A DNA stretch of 64,000 nucleotides from Nocardia acidivorans NBRC 108247 (GCF_001625085.1 NZ_BDAW01000024.1:58483-122482); one strand, 5' to 3'; positions 16,412 to 25,335 are shown, counted from the first letter of the stretch. Notes: a model not told the origin generated them from the letters alone. Program-made: numbers and translations.

Positions 16412-16507
16412 GTGGTGCTTACCTTCGAGATTCTGCTGGTTCTCGTCTCCGTGCTGATCGCCTGGTTCGGTCTGTACGTCCTCTACCGGCTGTTCACCGA
16501 GTCGTGA
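16412..16507 (+). CDS. Small single-helix membrane peptide (31 aa)
   Basis: From GTG 16412 (or 16415) the frame encodes a 31-residue peptide. Almost all of it is one hydrophobic helix ([22 protein letters not shown]), with an Arg and an acidic C-terminal ...FTES. There is no ribosome-binding site, but TAGACT lies seven bases upstream, so the mRNA is probably leaderless. Its stop TGA (16505-16507) overlaps the GTG start of the next gene (16504), so the two are translationally coupled. I know no function; it may be a regulatory or anchoring peptide for the nitrobindin-like protein. Confidence 0.6.
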   Translation: MVLTFEILLVLVSVLIAWFGLYVLYRLFTES

Positions 16508-17226
16508 CAGAGCCTGCGAGCGAGAACGTCGAAAACGGAACAGCTGGAACGTCCGACACGCCTGGTGCGCGTCGTGACGATGCCGCGCGGGATGAGCTCT
16601 CGGCTCGCCGCAGCGGCGATCAGGCTGTCGCCGAGGCCGCCGAGCGCGCCAAGGTCACCGGAGCGACGAATATCCCCTCGCTCGACGGCCTACCCCTGCC
16701 GATCGACACCGCCAATCTGCGCCTGGGTCCGGATCTGAGTTCCTCCATGCTCGCGCTGCTGCCCCTGGTGGGCGTGTGGCGCGGGGAGGGCGAGGGCAAT
16801 GATCCCGAGACCGGCGATTACCGCTTCGGCCAGCAGATCATCGTCTCGCATGACGGCGGCGACTATCTCACCTGGGAAGCGCGTTCCTGGGTCATCGACT
16901 CCGAGGGCGAATACGCCGGACCGGATCTGCGCGAGAGCGGTTTCTGGCGGGTCGGCATCGACGGTGACGACGAGGTGCTGGAGCTGCTGCTCACGCACTC
17001 CTCCGGGATCGTCGAGCTGTTCTACGGTCAGGCGCTGACCCAGTCCTCCTGGGAGCTTGCCACCGATGTGGTGATTCGCAGCCAGTCCGGCATCGTGGTC
17101 GGCGGGGCCAAGCGGCTCTACGGCATTGTCGAGGGCGGCGACCTGGGGTACGTCGAGGAGCGCATCGCTCCGGACGGCGCGCTGGAGCCGCGGTTGTCCG
17201 CGCGCCTGCAACGCTACGTCGGGTAA
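16504..17226 (+). CDS. FABP/nitrobindin-like beta-barrel protein (Rv0813c type)
   Basis: A 240-residue protein with a disordered acidic N-terminus (1-50) and a 10-strand fatty-acid-binding-protein-like barrel. The nitrobindin signature GVWRGEGEG is at about 88-96, followed by [12 protein letters not shown]. Nitrobindins bind heme through a His near the C-terminus. Here the corresponding segment reads [14 protein letters not shown] without His, so heme binding is doubtful, as for the Rv0813c group; the ligand is unknown. GTG 16504 overlaps the stop of the 31-residue peptide. The N-terminal 50 residues are outside the fold, so an internal start cannot be ruled out. Confidence 0.85.
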   Translation: MTEPASENVENGTAGTSDTPGARRDDAARDELSARRSGDQAVAEAAERAKVTGATNIPSLDGLPLPIDTANLRLGPDLSSSMLALLPLVGVWRGEGEGNDPETGDYRFGQQIIVSHDGGDYLTWEARSWVIDSEGEYAGPDLRESGFWRVGIDGDDEVLELLLTHSSGIVELFYGQALTQSSWELATDVVIRSQSGIVVGGAKRLYGIVEGGDLGYVEERIAPDGALEPRLSARLQRYVG

Positions 17227-17283
17227 GGCATTTCGGCTGAACCACAGCCATTTTCGCTGGTCTTCCCCCGAAAACGGGAACGA

Positions 17284-17347
17284 CCCCTGAGTCATATCGC
17301 GGAGTGAAATCACGCGATCCAGACCGGACGGATCTGGGACTCAGGGG
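17284..17347. other. Three-way-junction inverted-repeat element
   Basis: CCCCTGAGTC (17284-17293) pairs perfectly with GACTCAGGGG (17338-17347). Inside it are two more perfect stems: ATCGCG/CGCGAT (17296-17301/17313-17318) and CCAGA/TCTGG (17319-17323/17333-17337). Almost every base is accounted for, giving a compact cruciform. It lies in the 313-base gap between the convergent FABP and cydC genes. It may be a terminator or the 3' part of a small RNA; direction cannot be told. Confidence 0.55.
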
Positions 17348-17410
17348 CCGGGTGACTGCCTGGGATTAGCTCAGCGCTCGCGCTACGCGAATCCGTTGCA
17401 GCGGAGGCGC

Positions 17411-17449
17411 CTAGCCGGCAGCCACCTCACGCGTCCTCGAATCAATCAT
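17411..17449 (-). CDS. Possible 12-residue ORF with strong ribosome-binding site
   Basis: On the minus strand ATG 17449 opens the frame MIDSRTREVAAG. It is preceded by AGGAAGGAGG (17461-17470), one of the strongest ribosome-binding sites in the window, at an 11-base spacing from AGGAGG. An in-frame GTG at 17461 overlaps that site and is unlikely. A promoter-like pair lies upstream (17482-17510) and the three-way-junction element downstream, so this could be an independent small gene. I recognise no family; it may be a decayed fragment. Confidence 0.3.
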   Translation of the reverse strand: MIDSRTREVAAG

Positions 17450-17481
17450 TATTCGAACCACCTCCTTCCTGTGTACAGACG

Positions 17482-17510
17482 AAAGTAGTCGGCTCGGACG
17501 GACGCGGCAA
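17482..17510 (-). promoter_or_regulatory. Possible promoter of the small minus-strand transcript
   Basis: On the minus strand TTGCCG (17505-17510) and TACTTT (17482-17487) are separated by 17 bases. They lie just after the cydC stop and point toward the strong ribosome-binding site at 17461-17470. Confidence 0.3.
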
Positions 17511-17539
17511 CGCATTTTCTCGGTCCGCGAAATCGCAGG

Positions 17540-19267
17540 TCAATGCTGGTTTGCCGGAATAAGACGGTGGATCGAGGGGGTTGAGTTCGCGGCGACTTCC
17601 ACGATCGTGTCGGCGCGGTGGTCCGGTGGAAGCTGATGGGTGACAACCACGACTCCGCGCTCGGGCGCGACCAGACCGGAGTTCTGGTCCAGCAGCTCGC
17701 GCAACAGCTCCGCGCCCGCCTCGGCCTCGAGGTGCTCGGTGGGCTCGTCCAGCAGCAGCACATCGGCCGGGGACAGCAGGGCGCGGGCTAGCAGAATGCG
17801 GCGGCGCTGGCCACCGGATACGGCGGCCGCTCCGCCGACGAGATCGGTGTCCACGCCGTCCGGCAGCGCATCGAGCCACTCCCCCGCGCCGACCGCGCGC
17901 AGGGCGATCTCGGCCTCCGCCGCGGTGATGTCACCGCGCGCGACGCGGAGGTTCTCCAGCACGGTCGTCCCGAAGAGGTGCGCGTCCTCGGCGAAGAAGG
18001 TGATCCCCGGTCGCGGGATGTCGAACAGTCCCGCCCACGCCATGAGCAGCGTGGTCTTACCCGCCCCACTCGGCCCCGTGACGGCGATTCTGCGGCCTTC
18101 CGGCAGCGGCGGCAGATCCATTGTCACGGGCGCGGTTTCGGGCCGCTCCAGCCGAATCAGGCGGTGCAGAGCGGCCCGACCGGTGGTGAGCGCCTGCGCG
18201 GCGGCGGGCAAGACCGCCACCGCCTCGAACGCCGACAGCGGCACCAGCACCAGCACCGCGAACGTCATGGGCGTCATTCCGCCACCCGCGACGGTCTGAA
18301 AACCCTTGGTGGCGACGACGTTTCCGTTGCCGTACAGCGCGATCCCGATCAGCAGTGAACCCAGCACGCTCGTACCGATCGACAGTGGCAGCACGGCGGC
18401 CGACCAGGCGCTCCGCGCGGCGGCCCGGTCCTCGGCCGCGACGGCCCGACGCCCCGCCCGCTCGGCGGCCGCGATCGCCCCGGATAGCCTTCCGGCAACC
18501 CGCAATTCGGGGGCGTGGTCGAGCACCGTCAACGCCCCGGCGGTGAACTCGGTCCGATCCGCCCGCACCGCCAACTCCGCCTCCCGCGCGGCCCGGGCGG
18601 ACAGCCACGGCGCAACGATTCCGGAAACCGCCAGCGCCGCAGCCAGAATCACCGCCGCCGGAACCGAGATGAACGCCAGCAGCACCACCGCGAGCACCGA
18701 CAGGATCACCGCGACCGCGATCGGCACGAACGCCCGCACCACCACCGCCCCGAGATCGTCGATATCCGACCCGACCCGCCCGAGCAGTTCACCCCGTCGC
18801 AGCCGGGTCGGGTCGCCCTCCCCTACGGAACTCCGATCATCCTGGCGCGCAGCCGCTTCGGCAGCGCCCGCACTCCCGGCCGTACCTCTCGCACCCAACC
18901 CGGCCCCACCCTCACCATGCCTACCGGTACGACGCGGCCGCCAGATATCCGCCGCGGCAAGCGTGCGATAGGTGGTGGTACGTGCCAGGCTCATCGAGCG
19001 CAGCGCGACATCATGCGTTGCCAGCCTCTCGAGGTACCGCGCCACCCCGCGCGAAATACCGAGCGCCCGCACCGTCACCACCGCAATGCTCAGATCCAGC
19101 ACGGGCGGCATCTCCCAGGCCCGCGCGATGAGCCAAGCGGCCAGCGCGGCGAGCCCCAGCCCGCTCCCGAGCGCGGCCACACCCCATGCGATCGACAGCG
19201 CCAATCGCCCTTTCGAAAGCTCGAGCAGTTCCCGGATCCGGCGAAAGTCCGCCTGCACCATACTCAT
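17540..19267 (-). CDS. cydC: Thiol exporter ABC subunit CydC
   Basis: Half of the heterodimeric CydDC exporter, which moves cysteine and glutathione-type thiols to the outer side and is needed to assemble cytochrome bd. The 575 residues have a six-helix ABC exporter domain (about 18-345) and an ATPase domain with Walker A GPSGAGKTTLL near 398, signature VSGGQRRRIL near 487 and VLLLDEP near 508. An Ala/Gly/Arg-rich insertion of about 50 residues (near 108-160) sits in an intracellular loop, not seen in typical CydC. ATG 19267 overlaps the cydD stop (ATGA). Confidence 0.93.
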   Translation of the reverse strand: MSMVQADFRRIRELLELSKGRLALSIAWGVAALGSGLGLAALAAWLIARAWEMPPVLDLSIAVVTVRALGISRGVARYLERLATHDVALRSMSLARTTTYRTLAAADIWRPRRTGRHGEGGAGLGARGTAGSAGAAEAAARQDDRSSVGEGDPTRLRRGELLGRVGSDIDDLGAVVVRAFVPIAVAVILSVLAVVLLAFISVPAAVILAAALAVSGIVAPWLSARAAREAELAVRADRTEFTAGALTVLDHAPELRVAGRLSGAIAAAERAGRRAVAAEDRAAARSAWSAAVLPLSIGTSVLGSLLIGIALYGNGNVVATKGFQTVAGGGMTPMTFAVLVLVPLSAFEAVAVLPAAAQALTTGRAALHRLIRLERPETAPVTMDLPPLPEGRRIAVTGPSGAGKTTLLMAWAGLFDIPRPGITFFAEDAHLFGTTVLENLRVARGDITAAEAEIALRAVGAGEWLDALPDGVDTDLVGGAAAVSGGQRRRILLARALLSPADVLLLDEPTEHLEAEAGAELLRELLDQNSGLVAPERGVVVVTHQLPPDHRADTIVEVAANSTPSIHRLIPANQH

Positions 19268-21483
19268 CGCGCACCCACTTCCGCAGCGGCCCGATCGCCA
19301 CCGTCGCCCCCTGCCACTGTCGCCGAAACTCCCGGCCGCGCAACGGACTCCGTACCGTCCGAGGCCGTCGTCGCAGGTACCTCGGAGGATCGCCGCAGCG
19401 CGGCATCCACATCAACCCGCGCTGCGGCACCGGATTCGGCGGCATTCCGCTCGATTTCGGCCGGATCCGGCTCCGCGTCGGCAGGATTCGATCCGGACTT
19501 GGATGGATCAGGCGCGTCGGTCGTGCGCGTCGCGTCAGTGACCATTCGCTCCGCTGTGGGCCACGCTTCGCGCAAAGAGCCGTGCCTCGGCGCGATTACG
19601 GAACTGATCGGTGTTCTCGGGGCGGCGTCGAACGCAACGCGTGACCGAGGCGTTTCCGTCAGTGGGTTGCCATGACCATCAACCAGTTCGGACGCTGTAG
19701 CCACCGGCTCAGCGGCAGAGGTCGCCGAATCAACTTCCGAACCGGCAATGGCGAGGACGGGCACCACGTGATCGGCGATGGCCACGAGGGTGGGGCGGTG
19801 GCCGACGATTACCACGGTGGCTCCCGCTCGAGCGCGAGCCGAGAGCTCGGCCAGCACACGCTCTTCGGCCTCGGGGTCGAGGTGGGCGGTGGGCTCGTCC
19901 AGGAGGAGGACTCGGCGGTCGGCTGCCAGGGTGCGGGTCAGGGCCAGGCGTTGGCGCTGCCCGAGGGAGAGACCGATGCCGCCCGCGCCGACCACGGTGT
20001 CCCAGCCTGCGGGAAGCTCGGCCGATACCGTGTCGAATCCGGTTGCGCGGCAGGCCGCGTCGAGTTGGGCGTGGTCGGCGGGCGGGCCGAGGAGTTCGAG
20101 GTTGTCGCGGAGGGTGCCGGGGACCAGGACGGGGCGCTGGGGCAACCAGGCCAGGTGGGACCACCAGCGGTCGAGATCCATGGCGGCTATCGGGGTGCCG
20201 TCGATGAGGACGTCGCCGCTGTCGGGGGTGATGAGGCCCAGGATCGCTTGCAGGGCTGTCGATTTGCCGCTGCCGTTGGGGCCGGTCAGGACGGTGACCG
20301 CACCGGGTCGCAGGATCGCGGAGAGGTTGTCGGGGGCCGCGCCGTCGCGCGCCCCGATGGTGAGGTGGCGAATTTCTATGCGGCCGTGGAACTCTCGGGC
20401 ATTGGAGGCGACAGTCCCGGTGCGCTTCGGTGCGGTGGTCGGAATGCCCGGTTCCGTCGCGGTTGTGGTGGTCGGGTCGAGGACGGCAAAAGCCTTTTCG
20501 GCGGCGGCTATTCCGTCCTGAGCGGCGTGGAAGCGTTCGCCCACCGCACGGATGGGGAGGTAGACCTCGGGGGCCAGGATCAGGGCGAGGAGTCCGGCGT
20601 ACAGGCCCATATCGCCGAAGACCAGGCGCAGACCGATGGAGACGGCCACCAGCGCTACACAGAGGGTGGCGAGCGATTCCAGGACCATGGAGGACAGGAA
20701 CGCCATGCGCAGCGCCGACATGGTGCGCTTGTGCAGGGCGTCGCCCAGCTCGCGGACGCGGTGCTGCATGGTGGTGCGCGCCGGTTCGAGAGCATCAGCT
20801 GTCTCGGATGCCGCTGCGGTGCGGCCGGTTTCGCGGCCGAGGGCGCGCAGGGTGGGCATGCCCGCGAACAGGTCGAGAAGCTGATCGGACAGGCGGGTGG
20901 TGGCGGCCAGGGTTTCCTGGGCACGGCCCTGGGTGAGCAGGCCGATGAGGATCATGAAGATCGGGATCAACGGCAGGGTGACCAGGATGATCGCACCGGA
21001 GATCCAATCGTGCAGTGCTATGACGGTCAGCACGATCGGCGGGACGAGCATCGAAAGCAGCAGCGCGGGCAGGTATCCCGCGAGGTAGGCGCGCAGGCCG
21101 GACAGGCCGTTGCCGACCACCACCGCCAATTCGGTTCGGCGGCTCTCCAATTCGCGTGGCGGCAGGTGCGCGCCCGCGGTGAGGACGGCGGTCTCGAGTT
21201 CGGCGACAACCTGCGCCCCGGCCCGGTGCGCGAGCCGGGACTGCCACCAGGTGGCGGTGACCCGGCACAGCACCGCGGCGGCGAAGATCGCCAGTTCCGC
21301 TGTCCAGGAACCGATATCGCGCCGCGCCGGATCGGTGATGACTCCGGCCAGGACCCGCGCCAGGGCCAGTGCCGCGATCACGATGCAGATCGTGGTCGTC
21401 AGCGACAGGCCGACGCTCAGCGCGAGATATGTGCGTGCCGAGCGGGCGTACCGCCACAGGCGCGGGTCTACCGGTCGTGCCAT
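19264..21483 (-). CDS. cydD: Thiol exporter ABC subunit CydD with long C-terminal tail
   Basis: Partner of CydC in the thiol exporter. The six-helix membrane domain covers about 18-335. The ATPase domain has Walker A GPNGSGKSTALQ near 401, the signature region (LSLGQRQRLAL) near 500 and VLLLDEP near 520. After the switch His (VIVGHRP near 556) the protein continues for about 170 residues, making 739 in all against about 550-590 usual. That tail is disordered and rich in Ala, Thr, Pro, Glu and Ser. Since the stop overlaps cydC, the tail is genuinely coded. ATG 21483 is 31 bases after cydB. Confidence 0.92.
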   Translation of the reverse strand: MARPVDPRLWRYARSARTYLALSVGLSLTTTICIVIAALALARVLAGVITDPARRDIGSWTAELAIFAAAVLCRVTATWWQSRLAHRAGAQVVAELETAVLTAGAHLPPRELESRRTELAVVVGNGLSGLRAYLAGYLPALLLSMLVPPIVLTVIALHDWISGAIILVTLPLIPIFMILIGLLTQGRAQETLAATTRLSDQLLDLFAGMPTLRALGRETGRTAAASETADALEPARTTMQHRVRELGDALHKRTMSALRMAFLSSMVLESLATLCVALVAVSIGLRLVFGDMGLYAGLLALILAPEVYLPIRAVGERFHAAQDGIAAAEKAFAVLDPTTTTATEPGIPTTAPKRTGTVASNAREFHGRIEIRHLTIGARDGAAPDNLSAILRPGAVTVLTGPNGSGKSTALQAILGLITPDSGDVLIDGTPIAAMDLDRWWSHLAWLPQRPVLVPGTLRDNLELLGPPADHAQLDAACRATGFDTVSAELPAGWDTVVGAGGIGLSLGQRQRLALTRTLAADRRVLLLDEPTAHLDPEAEERVLAELSARARAGATVVIVGHRPTLVAIADHVVPVLAIAGSEVDSATSAAEPVATASELVDGHGNPLTETPRSRVAFDAAPRTPISSVIAPRHGSLREAWPTAERMVTDATRTTDAPDPSKSGSNPADAEPDPAEIERNAAESGAAARVDVDAALRRSSEVPATTASDGTESVARPGVSATVAGGDGGDRAAAEVGAR

Positions 21484-21514
21484 CGGTTCATTCCGTCTTT
21501 CGAGAGCGGTTCGG

Positions 21515-22567
21515 CTAGACCTTGGGAGCGGATTCCAGGGGCAGGCCGATCGGGGCCGGAATCTGTTCCACGGTGAGGCGCTGGCGGAACACCCAGTAGG
21601 TCCAGCCCTGGTAGATCAGCACCACCGGCACCATGGCCACCGCGACCCAGCTCATGACCACCAGCGTGTAATGCGTGGAGGACGCCGAGACGGTGCCGGC
21701 GCGCCCGTCCACGGTGAGGCTGAAGGCGGCATCGATGGTGGAGGGCAGCACATTCGGGAACAAAGACCCGAACAGCAGAGCGGTCGCCCCGACGATGGTG
21801 AGCGCGGTACCGGTGAAGGCCCAGCCGTCCCGGCCCTGGGTCGCGGCGAAGCCCGCGATCAGCAGTCCGGCCACGGCCAGTACCAGCGGAATCCAGGTCC
21901 AGCCCTTACCGTAGGCGAGCTGGGTCCAGACGCCGAAGGCGGCGACCACCACGGCGGTGGGCACGAACAGTTTGCGGATCAGCGCCTGGGCGGCGTCGCG
22001 CACCTCGTTCCCGGTCTTGAGCGCGATGAACAGCGCACCGTGCAGCATGAACAGCAGCAGTGTGGTGAGGCCGCCGAGCAGCGCGTACGGGTTGAGCAGA
22101 TCGAGCAGATTGCCGCCGATCTGCCTGTGCGCGTCGAGTTTCACGCCGCGCACGATATTGGCGAACGCCAAACCCCAGGCGAGAGCGGGAATCCAGGAAC
22201 CGAGCCCGATGCCGATATCGCACCACACCCGCCATTTGTCGTCATTGATCTTGCTGCGCCATTCGATGGCGCAGGCGCGGGCGATCAAGCCGACCAGAAT
22301 GAGCAGCAGCGCCAGGTAGAACCCGGAGAACAGGCTCGCGTACCACTCCGGGAAGGCCGCGAACATGGCGCCGCCCGCTGTGAGCAGCCACACCTCATTG
22401 CCATCCCATACGGGTCCGATGGTGTTGAGCACCACACGCTTTCGCACTTCGGAGCCCCTACCGAGGATCGGCATGAGCATGCCGACGCCGTAGTCGAAGC
22501 CCTCCAGCACGAAGTAGCCGGTGAAGAGCACCGCGATCAGCAGAAACCAGAATTCAGGCAGACTCAT
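21515..22567 (-). CDS. cydB: Cytochrome bd oxidase subunit II (CydB)
   Basis: Membrane subunit of the cytochrome bd quinol oxidase, which reduces oxygen to water with high affinity and without proton pumping. The 350-residue protein has about nine helices. The opening LPEFWFLLIAVLFTGYFVLEGFDYGVGML and the early GPVWDGNEVWLLTAGGAMFAAFP segment (about 50-70) are characteristic of CydB. ATG 22567 lies nine bases after the cydA stop, so the genes are cotranscribed. Confidence 0.97.
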   Translation of the reverse strand: MSLPEFWFLLIAVLFTGYFVLEGFDYGVGMLMPILGRGSEVRKRVVLNTIGPVWDGNEVWLLTAGGAMFAAFPEWYASLFSGFYLALLLILVGLIARACAIEWRSKINDDKWRVWCDIGIGLGSWIPALAWGLAFANIVRGVKLDAHRQIGGNLLDLLNPYALLGGLTTLLLFMLHGALFIALKTGNEVRDAAQALIRKLFVPTAVVVAAFGVWTQLAYGKGWTWIPLVLAVAGLLIAGFAATQGRDGWAFTGTALTIVGATALLFGSLFPNVLPSTIDAAFSLTVDGRAGTVSASSTHYTLVVMSWVAVAMVPVVLIYQGWTYWVFRQRLTVEQIPAPIGLPLESAPKV

Positions 22568-22576
22568 CCTCGGCTC

Positions 22577-24052
22577 CTAGTAGGCGAAGGAAAGCTTGGC
22601 GACGGCGTCCCCGGTCATGCGCGGGCCGTTGTCGGTGGGAGCCGGATCCTCCGGTCCCGCAACGACATAGCGGCGCATGAGGTAGAACCACGCGACCGCG
22701 AGCAGGCCGTACAGCAGGGTGAAGACGATGAGGGAGGTGACGATGGTGCCCGCGGTGACGCCGGAGACGCCCTGCTGCACCGTCATTCGAATGTGTTGAT
22801 CGCCGGTGGGATTGGGGGCCACCACCCAGGGCTGGCGGCCCATCTCGGTGAAGATCCAGCCGGAGATATTGCCCAGGAAGGGGGTGACGATGGCGATCAG
22901 CGACAGCCAGGAGAACCACTTCTGATCCGGCACCCGCCCGCGCCGGGTGACCCAGAATCCGGCCAGTGCCAACAGGATCGAGCCCGCCAGGAAGCCGATC
23001 ATGGCGCGGAAGGACCAGTAGGTGACGAAGAGGTTGGGCCGGTAGTCGCCGACGCCGTACTTCTCGTTGTAGGTGAGCTGCAGATCCTTGACGCCCGCCA
23101 GGGTGACATCGCTGAACTTGCCCTCGGCGAGGTACGGCAGCACGCCCGGCACCTCGATGAGGTGGTTCACGCTGTCGCAGTTGTTGTGCGTGCCGATGGT
23201 CAGGACGGAGAAGTCCGGATCGGTTTCGGTGTGGCACAACGATTCCGCCGAGGCCATCTTCATGGGCTGCTGTTTGAACATCAGCTTGCCCTGGATGTCA
23301 CCGGTGAAGACGAGTGCGACCGCGGCGACCAGCACCACGTACAGGCCCATGCGCGCGGCGGGCCGCCACATGGTGCGGGCCTCCTCGACCGGGGCTGTGT
23401 CGCTTGCCTTTCGACCGGCCCGCACCTTGCGCACCATCCACCAGCCCGCGATGCCCGCGACGAAGGTGCCGGAGGTCAGGAAGGCTCCGGCGACCACGTG
23501 CGGGAAGGCCGCGAGCGTGGTGTTGTTGGTGATGAGCTCCCAAATACTGGTCAGCTCGGCGCGTTTGGTGTTCGGGTTGTACTCCGCGCCGACCGGATGC
23601 TGCATGAAGGAGTTGGCCGCGACGATGAAGTACGCGGAGGCGTTGACGCCGATGGCGACCAGCCAGATGGTGGCCAGGTGCACCTTCTTGGGCAGCCGGG
23701 TCCAGCCGAAGATCCACAGTCCGAGGAAGGTGGATTCGAGGAAGAAGGCGACCAGGGCCTCCATGGCCAGCGGTGCGCCGAAGACATCGCCGACGAAGCG
23801 GGAGTATTCGCTCCAGCTCATGCCGAACTGGAATTCCTGCACGATGCCGGTGGCGACGCCGAGGGCGAAGTTGATCAGGAAGAGCTTCCCGAAGAACTTG
23901 GTGAGGCGGTACCAGTGCTCTTTGCCCGTAATCACCCATGCGGTCTGCATGCCCGCCACCAGCGGCGCGAGTCCGATGGTCAGAGGCACGAAGATGAAGT
24001 GATAGACGGTGGTGATTCCGAACTGCCAGCGCGCTAAGTCAACGACGCTCAT
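22577..24052 (-). CDS. cydA: Cytochrome bd oxidase subunit I (CydA)
   Basis: Heme-bearing subunit of cytochrome bd with hemes b558, b595 and d. The 491 residues start LARWQFGITTVYHFIFVPLTIGLA, holding the His that ligates a high-spin heme. GRQPW near 408 is the conserved periplasmic motif. The Q-loop between helices 6 and 7 (about 255-335) looks short, as in non-enterobacterial enzymes. ATG 24052 follows GGAGGTCGG on the minus strand. It heads the operon cydABDC, and a near-perfect palindrome lies 17-32 bases upstream of the start. Mycobacteria induce this operon in low oxygen and respiratory stress. Confidence 0.97.
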   Translation of the reverse strand: MSVVDLARWQFGITTVYHFIFVPLTIGLAPLVAGMQTAWVITGKEHWYRLTKFFGKLFLINFALGVATGIVQEFQFGMSWSEYSRFVGDVFGAPLAMEALVAFFLESTFLGLWIFGWTRLPKKVHLATIWLVAIGVNASAYFIVAANSFMQHPVGAEYNPNTKRAELTSIWELITNNTTLAAFPHVVAGAFLTSGTFVAGIAGWWMVRKVRAGRKASDTAPVEEARTMWRPAARMGLYVVLVAAVALVFTGDIQGKLMFKQQPMKMASAESLCHTETDPDFSVLTIGTHNNCDSVNHLIEVPGVLPYLAEGKFSDVTLAGVKDLQLTYNEKYGVGDYRPNLFVTYWSFRAMIGFLAGSILLALAGFWVTRRGRVPDQKWFSWLSLIAIVTPFLGNISGWIFTEMGRQPWVVAPNPTGDQHIRMTVQQGVSGVTAGTIVTSLIVFTLLYGLLAVAWFYLMRRYVVAGPEDPAPTDNGPRMTGDAVAKLSFAY

Positions 24053-24068
24053 CCGACCTCCAGCCGAT

Positions 24069-24084
24069 CTACGACATGACGTAG
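24069..24084. promoter_or_regulatory. Candidate operator palindrome upstream of cydA
   Basis: CTACGACATGACGTAG matches its own complement at 14 of 16 positions. It is placed 17 bases from the cydA start in the 184-base gap to pabC. It does not resemble a Crp or Rex site, so the regulator is unknown. Confidence 0.45.
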
Positions 24085-24236
24085 TACCGAAGATTACGCT
24101 TCGAGCGCTTCATATCAACATGCGCCGCGCCACAGTCGCGGAAAATTTGCTGGACCGTGATTCCGACGCCGCCGTTCGCCCCGGTCACCGCGCGCCGAAC
24201 GAGCCCGTGATCATGAAAGAGTCCGGACGCGCCGGG

Positions 24237-25166
24237 CTACCAGTCGGCGATACTGCCCGGCAGCGCAATGCCCCGATCCACCAGCGCCGCGATCTCGGCG
24301 GCATTCTCGGGCGCCGACATGCGCAGCCCGTCCAGGGATTTCACCCGCGCGGCCAGGGTGATGCTGGAGAGCATCCAGACGCTGTCGGCGGTGATCAGGT
24401 CGGCGGTGAAGAGCGGTTCGTAGCGGCAGTCCCAGCCCGCCTTCTCGGCCTGCGCGAACAGTGCGCGCTGGGTGGTGCCCGGCAGTACGCCATTGCGGGC
24501 GGGCGGGGTGATCAGCTGATTCTCGCGCTGCACCACGACCGTCGAGCGCGGTCCCTCGAGCACCCGATGTTCGGTGCTGGTGAAGATCACGTCATCGGCG
24601 TTCATCCGCCGGGCGAAGCGCAAAGCCGCCATATTCGTTGCGTACGAGAGGGTTTTGGCCCCGAGTAGCTGCCAGGGCGCGGCCTGCGCCAGATCGACGG
24701 AGATCCCCCGCGACAGCGTTATGACCGAAACGCCTTCGCTGCGAGCGGTTTTCACACGCTCGTGCACCGGGGCCACCAAAACGTAACCGGTACCGGCAGG
24801 TTCGGCCGCGGACAATCCCCCGGGGACATTTGCCACAGATTTGCCATCACCGCTTCCGTGATCACTGTCACGTCCGCGGGTGAGCACCATGCGCAGCATG
24901 CCCTCCGCCGCGCTCCCCCACTCCTCGGCCGCCAGTTCCACCGCGAACCGCCACGCGTCCAGATCCGGCGCGGGCAGATCCAGCGCCTCGGCCGAGCGCC
25001 GTAGCCGAGCCAGATGCAACTCCAGCGCGCAGGCCACCCCGCCCCGCACCAGCACCGTCTCGAAGATCCCGTCCCCGCGCAGTGCCCCGATATCGTCCGC
25101 GTACAGAAGCGGCGCGTCCGGATCCCGGATCGCGCCGTCGAGAGTCACCAGAACCCGTTCCACCAT
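24237..25166 (-). CDS. pabC: Aminodeoxychorismate lyase-like class IV aminotransferase
   Basis: PLP enzyme of the branched-chain aminotransferase fold, probably making 4-aminobenzoate from aminodeoxychorismate for folate. The 309 residues show DDIGALRGDGIFETVLV near 23-40, the PLP lysine in GAKTLSYATNM (about residue 195-205), EHRVLEGPRSTVVV near 225 and PPARNGVLPGTTQ near 246. Position matches Rv0812. ATG 25166 gives family length; the longer upstream frame is not supported by a ribosome-binding site. A D-amino acid aminotransferase role cannot be excluded from sequence. An insertion (about 108-130, rich in Gly/Asp/Ser) makes it slightly long. Confidence 0.82.
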   Translation of the reverse strand: MVERVLVTLDGAIRDPDAPLLYADDIGALRGDGIFETVLVRGGVACALELHLARLRRSAEALDLPAPDLDAWRFAVELAAEEWGSAAEGMLRMVLTRGRDSDHGSGDGKSVANVPGGLSAAEPAGTGYVLVAPVHERVKTARSEGVSVITLSRGISVDLAQAAPWQLLGAKTLSYATNMAALRFARRMNADDVIFTSTEHRVLEGPRSTVVVQRENQLITPPARNGVLPGTTQRALFAQAEKAGWDCRYEPLFTADLITADSVWMLSSITLAARVKSLDGLRMSAPENAAEIAALVDRGIALPGSIADW

Positions 25167-25335
25167 GCGATCGACCCTATGACAGATAACCCGCGAACGA
25201 GCGATATCCGGCCAGCAATACACCGCAACCCGCCAATACAAGAACCGCCCGGATACACCCATCCCCAAGGGCGCGAAACCACCCCGAACCGCGCCGCCGA
25301 AGGCGGAGCAAATCAGACACAGCTAGGGTGGGTAG

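Noticed and set aside
17360..17420. tRNA-like start (GGGATTAGCTCAGC) between FABP and cydC
   Set aside because: Only the first arm resembles a tRNA D-arm; no anticodon or T-arm follows at the right spacing and no acceptor stem pairs.
21110..24037. 975-codon plus-strand frame over cydD/cydB/cydA
   Set aside because: Antisense to three clearly functional cyd genes, with Gly/Asp/Arg/His-rich translation and no motif.
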